A stretch of 40,480 nucleotides of DNA from Haliea sp041583655 (lineage in GTDB: Bacteria; Pseudomonadota; Gammaproteobacteria; Pseudomonadales; Halieaceae), in assembly GCA_041583655.1 (NCBI GenBank), contig JBFHFJ010000002.1:1-40480 (forward strand). Direction: 5' to 3'. Positions 1 through 7,549 of the stretch are shown here, piece by piece. Each line of letters starts with the position of its first letter. The stretch's first letter is position 1. The notes below the pieces were generated by a model. That model made no database searches. It had not been told where the DNA came from and saw nothing but the letters and a program-made list of their open reading frames with translations. The position numbers were made by a program, and so were the translations under genes.

Positions 1-447
1 ACCATCCTCGACCAGGGCGGCGCGGAGCAGCTTCTGGGGCACGGCGACATGCTCTACCTGCCGCCCGGTTCTGGCCTGCCGACCCGGGTCCACGGCGCTT
101 TCTGCTCCGACGAGGAAGTGCACCGGGTGGTGGCGGACTGGAAGCGGCGCGGGGAGCCAAAATATATCGACGGGCTGCTTGACGAAGGCAGCATGACGCC
201 GGTCACCGCCGGGGAACTCCAGGCCAGTAATGGTGACGAAGACCCCGAGAGCGACAATCTCTATGATGAGGCGGTGCACTACGTGACCCAAAGCCGGCGC
301 GCTTCCATTTCCTCGGTACAGCGCAAGCTGCGAATCGGCTATAACCGCGCGGCGCGGCTGATCGAAGCCATGGAGCAGGCCGGGGTTGTGAGCGAGATGA
401 GCAGCAGTGGACAGCGCGAGGTGCTGGCCCCGTCCCCGCCGGAGTGA
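1..447 (+). CDS. ftsK: DNA translocase FtsK, C-terminal end (partial)
   Basis: The 5' part lies outside the window; 148 C-terminal residues are present. FtsK is a membrane-anchored hexameric ATPase at the division septum that pumps chromosome ends and activates XerCD recombination at dif. Visible here is the end of the motor domain (ILDQGGAEQLLGHGDMLYLP, then GLPTRVHGAF, both typical of FtsK/SpoIIIE) and, after an acidic linker at about residues 75-85, the winged-helix gamma domain (roughly residues 90-145, with SRRASISSVQRKLRIGYNRA), which in the family reads the polar KOPS sequences and contacts XerD. The stop TGA lies 44 bp before the chosen lolA start, so co-transcription is likely. Identity is clear; the length of the whole protein cannot be judged. 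Confidence 0.96.
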   Translation, partial: TILDQGGAEQLLGHGDMLYLPPGSGLPTRVHGAFCSDEEVHRVVADWKRRGEPKYIDGLLDEGSMTPVTAGELQASNGDEDPESDNLYDEAVHYVTQSRRASISSVQRKLRIGYNRAARLIEAMEQAGVVSEMSSSGQREVLAPSPPE

Positions 448-491
448 GCGTCGCAACTTCTCTCAATGTCTCAGTACACAGGAAAACCACC

Positions 492-1133
492 GTGACCCAA
501 ACTCTGCCCCGACTGAATCTTCGCGCCTGCCTGCTGCCGGTAATCCTTCTGGGACTTGTCCTGGCGCCAACGGTGCGGGCCGAGGCCGTCGACGACTTGC
601 TGCAGGCCCTGCAGGGCATTGAGCGGCTGCAGGGTCAATTCCGTCAGCGTCAGTATGCTCCTGACGGCGCTGTCACCGCCGAGTCAGAGGGCAACTTTCG
701 CTTGCTGCGACCCGGCTATTTTGCCTGGGAAATCACCGCCCCCGACAGCCAGCTGATTATCGCCAATCCCCGCTACCTCTGGCATCACGACCGCGACCTT
801 GAAACTGTGACCCGGCGTCCGGTTGCCGGGAGCGAGGCGATGACGCCCCTGCAGGTGCTGGGCGGTGACGGCGAGGCACTCCGTCGTGACTACACGGTGA
901 GCAGGGACACTGAGGGGCGCTTTGTCCTGCGCCCACACAACCCGAGCGCCGGATTCCTGCAGCTGGCACTGAGCCTGGAGGGCGCTGTGATCCACGGCAT
1001 GGAAGTACTGGATAACCTGAACCAGCAGGTAGTGATCGAGTTCAGCGCACTGGATGCCACAAGTCCCCTGATGCCACTCGACTTCGATTTCAGCCCGCCG
1101 CCGGATGCGGACCTTCTCTACCACGACGAGTAA
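492..1133 (+). CDS. lolA: Outer-membrane lipoprotein carrier protein LolA
   Basis: LolA is the periplasmic chaperone that takes lipoproteins from LolCDE in the inner membrane and hands them to LolB. The protein begins with a signal peptide (basic LPRLNLR, hydrophobic core ACLLPVILLGLVLAP, cleavage after VRA at about residue 30). The mature part starts with a DDLLQALQGIERLQGQFRQ helix, followed by GNFRLLRPGYFAWEI, which fits the LolA beta-barrel start. Start choice: GTG at 492 is preceded by AGGA at 480-483 and puts the signal peptide at the N-terminus. An in-frame GTG at 444 overlaps the ftsK stop but would add 16 residues before the signal. At 213 aa it has the normal LolA length. Its place between ftsK and rarA is the usual one in gammaproteobacteria. 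Confidence 0.93.
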   Translation: MTQTLPRLNLRACLLPVILLGLVLAPTVRAEAVDDLLQALQGIERLQGQFRQRQYAPDGAVTAESEGNFRLLRPGYFAWEITAPDSQLIIANPRYLWHHDRDLETVTRRPVAGSEAMTPLQVLGGDGEALRRDYTVSRDTEGRFVLRPHNPSAGFLQLALSLEGAVIHGMEVLDNLNQQVVIEFSALDATSPLMPLDFDFSPPPDADLLYHDE

Positions 1134-1135
1134 GC

Positions 1136-2464
1136 GTGGCTCCTGACCTGTTCAGCGACGCGGCCAAGCCGGGCTATCAACCCCTGGCGGCACGCCTGCG
1201 TCCGGCCGCGCTGGACGAATTTGCCGGCCAGGGCCATCTGCTGCAACCCGGCAAACCCCTGCGCCAGGCTATTGAGCGCCAGCAGCTGCATTCAATGATT
1301 TTATGGGGCCCGCCCGGCGTCGGCAAAACAACCCTGGCGCGGATCGTCGCCGCGAGTGCCAACGCGCAATTCCTGCAGCTCTCCGCGGTGCTCTCCGGTG
1401 TCAAGGAAATCCGCGAGGCGATTGCCCAGGCCAGGCAGTTCCGTGCGGCGGGCCGCAATACGGTGTTGTTTGTCGACGAGGTACACCGCTTCAACAAGTC
1501 ACAGCAGGACGCGTTTCTGCCCCATGTGGAAGACGGGACAGTCATCTTCATCGGCGCCACCACGGAAAACCCGTCCTTTGAACTGAATAATGCTTTGCTC
1601 TCCCGCTCCCGTGTATACAAGCTTCGATCGTTGCAGGAAGAGGACCTGCTGGCGGTACTAAAGCGAGGGCTGGAGGCGCTGGAACCCGCCGTCAGCGCCA
1701 GCGAGGAGTGTATGCGCCAGGTTGCCCTGCAGGCGGACGGCGATGCCCGGCGCGCCCTGAACCTGCTGGAACTGGCGGCGGACCTGGCAGAGGAGGGTAG
1801 CGCCGGGCGCGAGATTACCGCTGCAACGCTCGCGGAAGTGCTGCAGGCATCGCTGCGCCGCTTCGACAAGGGCGGCGACCTGTTCTACGACCAGATCAGC
1901 GCCCTGCACAAGGCGGTGCGCGGGTCGTCCCCGGATGCCGCGCTGTATTGGCTGTGCCGCATGCTCGACGGCGGTTGCGACCCACTGTACCTGGCCCGCA
2001 GGGTGGTGCGGATGGCCAGTGAGGATATTGGCAATGCCGATCCTCGGGCCCTGGGCCTGTGCCTGGACGCCTGGCAGGTGCAGGAGCGCCTGGGCAGTCC
2101 GGAAGGCGAGTTGGCGATTGCCCAGGCGGTGGTCTACCTCGCCTGTGCGCCGAAGAGTAATGCTGTCTACAGCGCCTTCACGGCGGCCATGGCTGACGTC
2201 GGCGTCCAGGGCAGCGATGAGGTGCCCCTGCACCTGCGTAATGCGCCCACTGCCCTGATGAAGGCGGAGGGCCACGGCGATGATTACCGCTACGCCCACG
2301 ACGAGGAGGGCGGCTACGCCGCCGGGGAGAACTACTTCCCCGAGGCGCTGCAGGACCGCCGTTACTACTCCCCTGTCGATCGGGGGCTGGAACAGAAAAT
2401 CCGCGCCAAGCTGGACCACCTGCGGCAACTGGACCGGGACAGCCCGCGCCGGCGTTACCCCTGA
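1136..2464 (+). CDS. rarA: Replication-associated recombination protein RarA (MgsA)
   Basis: AAA+ ATPase related to clamp loaders and RuvB, acting at stalled replication forks. The 442-aa length is standard. The N-terminus LRPAALDEFAGQGHLL is the family signature. Walker A GPPGVGKTT is at residues 58-66 and Walker B VLFVDEVHRFNK at about 110-121; sensor 1 is GATTENPSFELN. The C-terminal part has the MLDGGCDPLYLARRVVRMAS and AGENYFPE stretches of the RarA tetramerisation region. It starts with GTG two bases after the lolA stop, so translation is probably coupled to lolA. Nothing is missing or unusual. Identity is secure from motifs and context. Confidence 0.96.
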   Translation: MAPDLFSDAAKPGYQPLAARLRPAALDEFAGQGHLLQPGKPLRQAIERQQLHSMILWGPPGVGKTTLARIVAASANAQFLQLSAVLSGVKEIREAIAQARQFRAAGRNTVLFVDEVHRFNKSQQDAFLPHVEDGTVIFIGATTENPSFELNNALLSRSRVYKLRSLQEEDLLAVLKRGLEALEPAVSASEECMRQVALQADGDARRALNLLELAADLAEEGSAGREITAATLAEVLQASLRRFDKGGDLFYDQISALHKAVRGSSPDAALYWLCRMLDGGCDPLYLARRVVRMASEDIGNADPRALGLCLDAWQVQERLGSPEGELAIAQAVVYLACAPKSNAVYSAFTAAMADVGVQGSDEVPLHLRNAPTALMKAEGHGDDYRYAHDEEGGYAAGENYFPEALQDRRYYSPVDRGLEQKIRAKLDHLRQLDRDSPRRRYP

Positions 2465-2534
2465 CCCTGTCCACGCCCTGCGCGGTGGCCTGCGGCAAAG
2501 ACGCCCGGCAGCTGCCTTTCGCCGACAAAATCAG

Positions 2535-2540
2535 TACAAT
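2535..2540 (+). promoter_or_regulatory. Weak candidate promoter for crcB
   Basis: TACAAT sits 34 bp before the crcB start, with a poor -35 hexamer CTGCCT (2512-2517) at 17 bp. It lies in the 109-bp gap between rarA and crcB, which otherwise shows no signal. I looked for the conserved parts of the fluoride riboswitch and did not see them. Confidence 0.28.
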
Positions 2541-2573
2541 GCGGCCCTCCCGAGGGGCGGCCAAGGCGACCGT

Positions 2574-2948
2574 ATGAAATATCTCCTGTTCATTGCCCTG
2601 GGTGGCGCCACCGGTTCGGTGTCGCGCTACCTGCTGGCGCAGTGGACCCACGCCCAGTGGCAGGGCAGCTTTCCACTGGGCACGCTGCTGGTGAATGTCT
2701 CCGGTTCCCTCGCTATCGGTGTGGTGTTTGCGCTGCTGGAACGGCAGGTGCTGCACCCGGACTGGCGCGGGGTTTTGATGGTGGGCTTCCTCGGCGCCTT
2801 CACCACATTTTCCACGTTCTCCCTGGAGGCGATCACCCTCTGGGAGTCGGGGCAGACCGGCCAGGCCGCGGGCTATGTGCTGGCCAGCGTGGTGCTGAGC
2901 CTGCTCGCGGCAGGCGCAGCCATTACCCTGACCCGAGCGCTGCTTTAG
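2574..2948 (+). CDS. crcB: Fluoride ion channel CrcB (Fluc)
   Basis: Small membrane protein that exports toxic fluoride as a dual-topology dimer in the inner membrane. The 124-aa chain has four hydrophobic segments and the family motifs in order: GGATGSVSRYLL near the N-terminus, GTLLVNVSGSLAIG (about residues 37-50) containing the conserved pore Asn, and GFLGAFTTFSTFSLE (about residues 73-87) carrying the Phe/Thr residues of the fluoride track and central Na+ site. ATG 2574 is chosen because the conserved N-terminus begins there; the frame stays open upstream but that part overlaps rarA and has no family similarity. It stands between rarA and serS on the same strand, a common location in Pseudomonas relatives. 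Confidence 0.95.
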   Translation: MKYLLFIALGGATGSVSRYLLAQWTHAQWQGSFPLGTLLVNVSGSLAIGVVFALLERQVLHPDWRGVLMVGFLGAFTTFSTFSLEAITLWESGQTGQAAGYVLASVVLSLLAAGAAITLTRALL

Positions 2949-2981
2949 ACGCCGGGCGCAAACCAGAACAGGACTGACACG

Positions 2982-4274
2982 ATGTTGGATATCAAGACTG
3001 TACGCCAGGATCCCGAGGCCGTTGCCGCACAGTTGGCCCGTCGCGGATTCGATTTTGACATCAAGGCCTTTCGCCAGCTGGACGCCCGCCGCAAGCAGGC
3101 GGACATGGACAGCCAGGCCCTGCTCGCGGAGCGCAAGAGTGCCTCGAAGAAAATCGGCCAGCTGGTTGGGGAAGGGCTGAGCGTCGATGCTGCCAAGGCC
3201 CAGGTCAACGAAACCCTGGAGAAAATCGCCGCGCAGCTGGACGACCTGACCGAACAGGCGAAACAGGTGCAGTCCGAGCTGGACGATCTTCTGGCAGGCG
3301 TTCCCAACCTGCTTGCGGACGACGTACCCGATGGCAAGAGCGAAACGGACAATGTGGAGCTGGCCCGCTGGGGGGAACCGCGCCGTTTCGAGTTCCCGGT
3401 CAAGGACCACGTCGCCCTGGGTGAAGCGCTGCAGCAGCTGGACGCGGAGACCGGGGGCAAGATTACGGGGTCCCGTTTTACCGTCATGTATGGCCCCCTG
3501 GCACGGCTGCACCGGGCTTTGGTCCAGTTCATGCTCAACCTGCATACCGGCGAGCACGGCTATCAGGAAATCTACGTCCCCTATATCGTGAACCGGGACT
3601 CCCTGCGCGGGACCGGCCAGTTGCCCAAGTTTGAGGAGGACCTGTTCAAGCTGGTCGGGGAGCAGGACTACTATCTCATCCCCACGGCCGAGGTACCGGT
3701 GACGAACGTCGCCCGCGAGCGTATTTTCGAGGACGCGGAGCTGGGTGAGCACGGTATCCGCTTTGCCTGCCACAGCCCCTGTTTTCGCAGTGAGGCTGGC
3801 AGCTATGGCCGCGACACCCGCGGCATGATCCGCCAGCACCAGTTCGAGAAGGTTGAGTTGGTGCAGCTGGTCCGTCCCGGACAATCCGATGCCGCCCTCG
3901 AGGCCCTGACCGGTCACGCCGAGCGGGTCCTGCAGCTGCTCGAGCTGCCTTATCGCAAGGTCGCCCTGTGCGCCGGGGACACCGGCTTTTCCGCACGGCG
4001 GACCTATGACCTGGAAGTGTGGCTGCCGGCCCAGGAAACCTACCGGGAAATCTCCTCCTGCAGCAGTTTTGGTGACTTTCAGGCCCGTCGCATGCTCGCC
4101 CGCTGGCGCAATCCCGCCACCGGCAAGCCGGAGCTGCTGCATACCATCAACGGCTCCGGCCTGGCGGTCGGGCGTACGCTGGTGGCGATACTGGAAAACT
4201 ACCAGCAGGCGGATGGCTCGGTGCTGGTGCCCTCGGTGCTGACGCCCTACATGGGCGGGCTGACCACCCTGTAA
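2982..4274 (+). CDS. serS: Serine-tRNA ligase
   Basis: Class II aminoacyl-tRNA synthetase charging tRNA-Ser (and tRNA-Sec where present). It is 430 aa, the usual bacterial length. The N-terminal ~110 residues form the long coiled-coil arm that grips the tRNA variable arm (MLDIKTVRQDPEAVAAQLARR start, then charged heptads). Motif 2 FRSEAGSYGRDTRGMIRQHQ is at about residues 268-287 and motif 3 GSGLAVGRTLVAILENYQ at about 391-408. The start ATG has AGGA 12 bp upstream. Its stop is followed one base later by the GTG of cysG, suggesting coupled translation of two functionally unrelated genes. Confidence 0.97.
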   Translation: MLDIKTVRQDPEAVAAQLARRGFDFDIKAFRQLDARRKQADMDSQALLAERKSASKKIGQLVGEGLSVDAAKAQVNETLEKIAAQLDDLTEQAKQVQSELDDLLAGVPNLLADDVPDGKSETDNVELARWGEPRRFEFPVKDHVALGEALQQLDAETGGKITGSRFTVMYGPLARLHRALVQFMLNLHTGEHGYQEIYVPYIVNRDSLRGTGQLPKFEEDLFKLVGEQDYYLIPTAEVPVTNVARERIFEDAELGEHGIRFACHSPCFRSEAGSYGRDTRGMIRQHQFEKVELVQLVRPGQSDAALEALTGHAERVLQLLELPYRKVALCAGDTGFSARRTYDLEVWLPAQETYREISSCSSFGDFQARRMLARWRNPATGKPELLHTINGSGLAVGRTLVAILENYQQADGSVLVPSVLTPYMGGLTTL

Positions 4275-4275
4275 C

Positions 4276-5691
4276 GTGGAAACCCTGCCGCTTTTCCTGA
4301 AGCTCGAAGGTGTCCCGGTGGTACTGGTGGGCGGCGGGGAGATCGGTACCCGCAAGGCCCGATTACTGGCGGCCGCGGGGGCATCGATTACGGTCATAGC
4401 ACCCGAGATCAGCACCGAACTGGAATCACTGCTGGGAGTAGCAGGCAGTCCTGAGGAGCAGGGCGGATCCCACCGCTGGATCCGCGGACCCTACAGCGGA
4501 CCGGAGCAGTTGCGGGGCGCTCGCCTGGTCGTAGTTGCCACCGCCAATCCCACCGTTAACGCGACAATCTCCGCTGACGCCCGGGCAGCCAACATCCTGG
4601 TCAATGTGGTGGATTCCCCGGCGCTGTGCAGCTTCATTTTCCCCGCTATCGTGGACCGCTCTCCGCTGGTGATCGCGATCGGCAGCAATGGTGGCAGTCC
4701 AGTGCTGGCACGGCAGATTCGCCGCCGCATTGAGGCCATGGTCCCGGCGGCTTACGGCCAGCTGGCCCGGTTTGCCCGCGAGTTGCGCGCCACAGTGGCC
4801 GGTGCACTGCCGGATGTCGAACAGCGGCGCCGCTTCTGGGAGCAGGTTATCGACGGCCCCATCGCCAGCAGGGTACTGAGCGGCAGGGAAGGGGAGGCCA
4901 GGGCCTCCCTTGAGCAGCTGCTGGCACTGCAGCAGCGCAACCCCAAGAGCCTGAACCAGGGCGAGGTCTACCTGATCGGCGCCGGTCCGGGCGACCCCGA
5001 CCTGATGACCTTCAAGGCCCTGCGCTTACTGCAGTCAGCCGATGTGGTGCTGTATGACCGTCTGGTCAATCCCGCCATTATTGATCTCGCGCGGCGGGAT
5101 GCGCAGCGCCTCTATGTCGGCAAGAAGCGCTCGGAGCACAGCGTGCCACAGCCCCATATCAACCAGCTGTTGCTGGACCTGGCCCGGGAGGGAAGGCGGG
5201 TGGCGCGACTGAAGGGCGGCGACCCCTTTATTTTCGGCCGCGGTGGCGAGGAGATCGAACTGCTGGCCCGACACAACGTGCCCTTCCAGGTGGTGCCTGG
5301 AATCACTGCCGCCAGCGGCGCCGCCTGCTACGCGGGTATTCCGCTCACCCATCGCAATCACGCCCAGTCCGTGCGTTTCGTCGCCGGCTACCTCAAGGAC
5401 AACCGGCTGGACCACCGTTGGGATGAATTCCAGAATCCCACTGAAACCCTGGTGTTCTACATGGGCCTGGCGGGGCTGGAGGAGATCTGCCGCCAGTTGA
5501 TCGCCCACGGCCGCGACCCGGATACGCCGGTAGCGGTAATCGAGCGGGCAACCCTGCCGGAACAGAAGGTCCTGACCGGCAGCCTCGCCAGTATTCCGGC
5601 GGTGGTGGCGGCATCACGGCCCTCGGCGCACACGCTGATCATTGTTGGCGATGTGGTGCGCCTGCAGGCTGATCTGGACTGGTTCGGCTGA
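4276..5691 (+). CDS. cysG: Siroheme synthase CysG (trifunctional)
   Basis: Makes siroheme from uroporphyrinogen III by two SAM-dependent methylations, NAD-dependent oxidation and iron insertion. The 471-aa chain has both halves: an N-terminal precorrin-2 dehydrogenase/ferrochelatase part with the NAD loop VGGGEIGTRKA (about residues 18-28) and NVVDSPALCSFIFPAIVDRSP, and a C-terminal uroporphyrinogen methyltransferase beginning at GEVYLIGAGPGDPDL (about residue 228), with GGDPFIFGRGGEE (about 314-326). It starts with GTG one base after the serS stop. Its product is the cofactor of the sulfite reductase CysI encoded at 38156-39820 in this window. Co-location with serS is common in Pseudomonas-like genomes. 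Confidence 0.96.
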   Translation: METLPLFLKLEGVPVVLVGGGEIGTRKARLLAAAGASITVIAPEISTELESLLGVAGSPEEQGGSHRWIRGPYSGPEQLRGARLVVVATANPTVNATISADARAANILVNVVDSPALCSFIFPAIVDRSPLVIAIGSNGGSPVLARQIRRRIEAMVPAAYGQLARFARELRATVAGALPDVEQRRRFWEQVIDGPIASRVLSGREGEARASLEQLLALQQRNPKSLNQGEVYLIGAGPGDPDLMTFKALRLLQSADVVLYDRLVNPAIIDLARRDAQRLYVGKKRSEHSVPQPHINQLLLDLAREGRRVARLKGGDPFIFGRGGEEIELLARHNVPFQVVPGITAASGAACYAGIPLTHRNHAQSVRFVAGYLKDNRLDHRWDEFQNPTETLVFYMGLAGLEEICRQLIAHGRDPDTPVAVIERATLPEQKVLTGSLASIPAVVAASRPSAHTLIIVGDVVRLQADLDWFG

Positions 5692-5711
5692 GGCTGGCAG
5701 AGGGGCGCGGC

Positions 5712-6302
5712 TTATGTTCGGCGCCAGATCAGCAGGCGATTGTTGGCCGGCATGGCGTGGTCCTCTGCCAGCGTGAAACCCGTGCGCGCGCCGAGATCGA
5801 GCAGATCCTCGATATCCCTGATCCCCATATGAGCTCCCCGGCTGCGCAACTGCTGATCAAACATCCGGTTGCTGTCGCTGGTAAAGTTCCCTTGGTAATT
5901 GAATGGGCCATAGAGGCAAAACGCGGCGCCCTCGCCGAGGATTGAGGCCAGCCCGAGGAACATGGCCTGCACCTCGGGCCAGCCCATGATATGCGCCGTG
6001 TTGGCGGAAAATGCCGCATCCGCGCAGGCGATTGGCCACTCTCTCGCGGCCACATCCAGCGCCAGAGGCGGCAGGACATTGATCAGCCCGGCTGACCGCA
6101 GGCGCTCTTCACAACCTCCCAGGGATTCAGGGTGGTCTGTCGGCTGCCAGTGCAGATGCGGGAGATGGGCCGCCAGGAACTCAGCGTGCTGGCCGGTACC
6201 ACAACCGATCTCCAGAACCAGACCCGGGGAAGTCAGTATCCCCCGGAGGCGCTCCAGTATCGGACGCTTGTTGTTTTCGCAGGCCTGGGAAAAAGGCTTC
6301 AT
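5712..6302 (-). CDS. DUF938 family SAM-dependent methyltransferase-like protein
   Basis: A 196-aa class I methyltransferase fold of the DUF938 family, whose substrate is not known to me. The N-terminus PFSQACENNKRPILERL is the family signature, followed by the SAM-binding motif LEIGCGTGQHAEFLAAHLP (motif I with GxGxG) and the acidic residue QPTDHPESL. ANTAHIMGWPEVQAMFLG and the GPFNYQG stretch are also typical of DUF938. ATG 6302 has AGGTGA just upstream. It is convergent with cysG, whose stop is 20 bp away, and lies downstream of a VanZ-like gene on the same strand. Family assignment is firm; function is unassigned. Confidence 0.88.
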   Translation of the reverse strand: MKPFSQACENNKRPILERLRGILTSPGLVLEIGCGTGQHAEFLAAHLPHLHWQPTDHPESLGGCEERLRSAGLINVLPPLALDVAAREWPIACADAAFSANTAHIMGWPEVQAMFLGLASILGEGAAFCLYGPFNYQGNFTSDSNRMFDQQLRSRGAHMGIRDIEDLLDLGARTGFTLAEDHAMPANNRLLIWRRT

Positions 6303-6373
6303 TGGTCACCTGTCATGGAGTTTGTGAATCACCCGCAGGGCCTCGCCCCTGCCACTCTGCTACTTTCGGCTTG

Positions 6374-6766
6374 TCAGAGGGTGAGGTGACGCCTGAGCCT
6401 GTGCCAACCCGCCGCAACGCCAAGCGTGGCACCCACGGCGTCGGCGACCAGGTCCCAGGCATCGGTGCTGCGGCCGGGAATGTCCGCCTGTAGCCACTCG
6501 GTGCTCACGCCCATGGCCAGCAGCCCGAGGTAGATTGGCAGGATCTGGGCACCTCTGGTCAGCCAGCCCAGCACCAGGGAATAGCCACATATGGCAAACA
6601 TCCCCGCATGCGCCAGTTTATCCATATGGGAAAGACCTTCGCTGGCGTCACGTTCCGGCCATGGCCACCACTGGGCCAGCAGGGAGAGGCTGGCCCCGCT
6701 CTGCAGCAGTGCCACCAGGGTGGCGAGCACTGCGCACACAGAAATTATCCGGTACCGGACTCGCAA
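6374..6766 (-). CDS. VanZ-like family membrane protein
   Basis: A 130-aa integral membrane protein with about four hydrophobic segments. The VanZ-like pattern is visible: SHMDKLAHAGMFAICGYSLVLG (DKxxH motif), then GVSTEWLQADIPGRSTDAWDLVADAVGATLG, which has the conserved ExxQ...PGRxxDxxDxxaxxxG. VanZ itself gives low-level teicoplanin resistance in enterococci, but most Gram-negative relatives have no known role, so no resistance function is inferred. The only start that uses the full frame is TTG 6766, with no strong Shine-Dalgarno; a start inside the first helix (GTG) is possible. It lies 15 bp after the regulator gene stop (6782) and may be co-transcribed with it. Confidence 0.75.
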   Translation of the reverse strand: MRVRYRIISVCAVLATLVALLQSGASLSLLAQWWPWPERDASEGLSHMDKLAHAGMFAICGYSLVLGWLTRGAQILPIYLGLLAMGVSTEWLQADIPGRSTDAWDLVADAVGATLGVAAGWHRLRRHLTL

Positions 6767-6781
6767 TTCGGGTACCCGGCC

Positions 6782-7486
6782 CTAGGCCGGAACCTTGTCG
6801 AATCGGGGGAAGCCTGGCAGGTCATCCGAGAGGACAGGAAAAATGGACTGGCGGGCCGGCGTCAGTTCCTCAGCCCAGTTCCGGTACACAGCCGCGCGCA
6901 GGGCGCCAGCCGTACTGAACCCGGTAGCTTCGGCCAGCTCATCCAGGATAGAGCGCACCCGGCTTGTGGACATGCCGTGATCGGCCGCGATCTGGTGCAG
7001 GGTATTGCCGCTGATGAAGTCCTCGAACAGTTGCAGGGTGTGCAGTGTCCAACGCGCCCCGAGTGAATCAGTGATGCAACCGCTTGGTTCCGCCCGCACC
7101 AGGCTGCGATTGAACGGGTCCTCGATATTGGCCAGATACACCACATAGCCCTGTGCCAGTTTCACAACATTGAGAATGCCCCGAAACATGCGTCCTGCGG
7201 GAGTCAGCAGCCAGACCCAGGCAGTGGCGTTGCCGTAGAGCCGGGCGGCATCTTCCAGCAGGCCTCCCACCGGGTCTTTCTGCATGGGCTGGGAGCGACG
7301 CCAGTTTGCGGGCAGGACACCGACCATTCTTTCGCCGTGGGCCAGCTCCGACAGGGTCTTGCCCACCGCCTCTTCCAGGGTCACCCCGTTCATACGCAGG
7401 GCGGCCGGCGACATCGACACGATGCGCAGGTCCTCGTCCAGCCGCGTTACAGGCACCAGTTCCCCCACGCCCTCTACCCAATCCAT
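6782..7486 (-). CDS. PAS domain / LuxR-type helix-turn-helix regulator
   Basis: A 234-aa predicted transcription regulator. The N-terminal ~120 residues look like a PAS sensor (VTRLDEDLRIVSMSPAALRM, then GVTLEEAVGKTLSEL). The C-terminal part (about residues 160-215) has a LuxR/GerE-like helix-turn-helix: NTLHQIAADHGMSTSRVRSI followed by EATGFSTAGALRAAVYR. No receiver domain or N-acyl-homoserine-lactone domain is visible, so it is not a standard response regulator or quorum receptor. The ATG has GAGGAA immediately upstream. Neighbours are prc (upstream, same strand) and the VanZ-like gene. The ligand and targets are unknown. The PAS call rests on sequence pattern only; the HTH call is stronger. 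Confidence 0.68.
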   Translation of the reverse strand: MDWVEGVGELVPVTRLDEDLRIVSMSPAALRMNGVTLEEAVGKTLSELAHGERMVGVLPANWRRSQPMQKDPVGGLLEDAARLYGNATAWVWLLTPAGRMFRGILNVVKLAQGYVVYLANIEDPFNRSLVRAEPSGCITDSLGARWTLHTLQLFEDFISGNTLHQIAADHGMSTSRVRSILDELAEATGFSTAGALRAAVYRNWAEELTPARQSIFPVLSDDLPGFPRFDKVPA

Positions 7487-7549
7487 GGTTTCCTCTATCC
7501 GTTATGGTCTGTGTGCGACTGCCAGCGACTGAGCCAGCTGGAAAGGGTG

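Noticed and set aside
2465..2573. Fluoride riboswitch before crcB
   Set aside because: The conserved GG-rich start and pseudoknot segments could not be located in the 109-bp gap.
2178..4415. Long open frame of 745 codons on the minus strand under rarA, crcB and serS
   Set aside because: It runs antisense to three clearly recognised genes; its composition (Gln, Gly, Arg, Ala-rich) is typical of GC-rich antisense frames, and no family motif is visible.
6374..6766. Glycopeptide resistance gene
   Set aside because: VanZ-like proteins are widespread in Gram-negative bacteria without resistance function, and no vanHAX-type genes are present.
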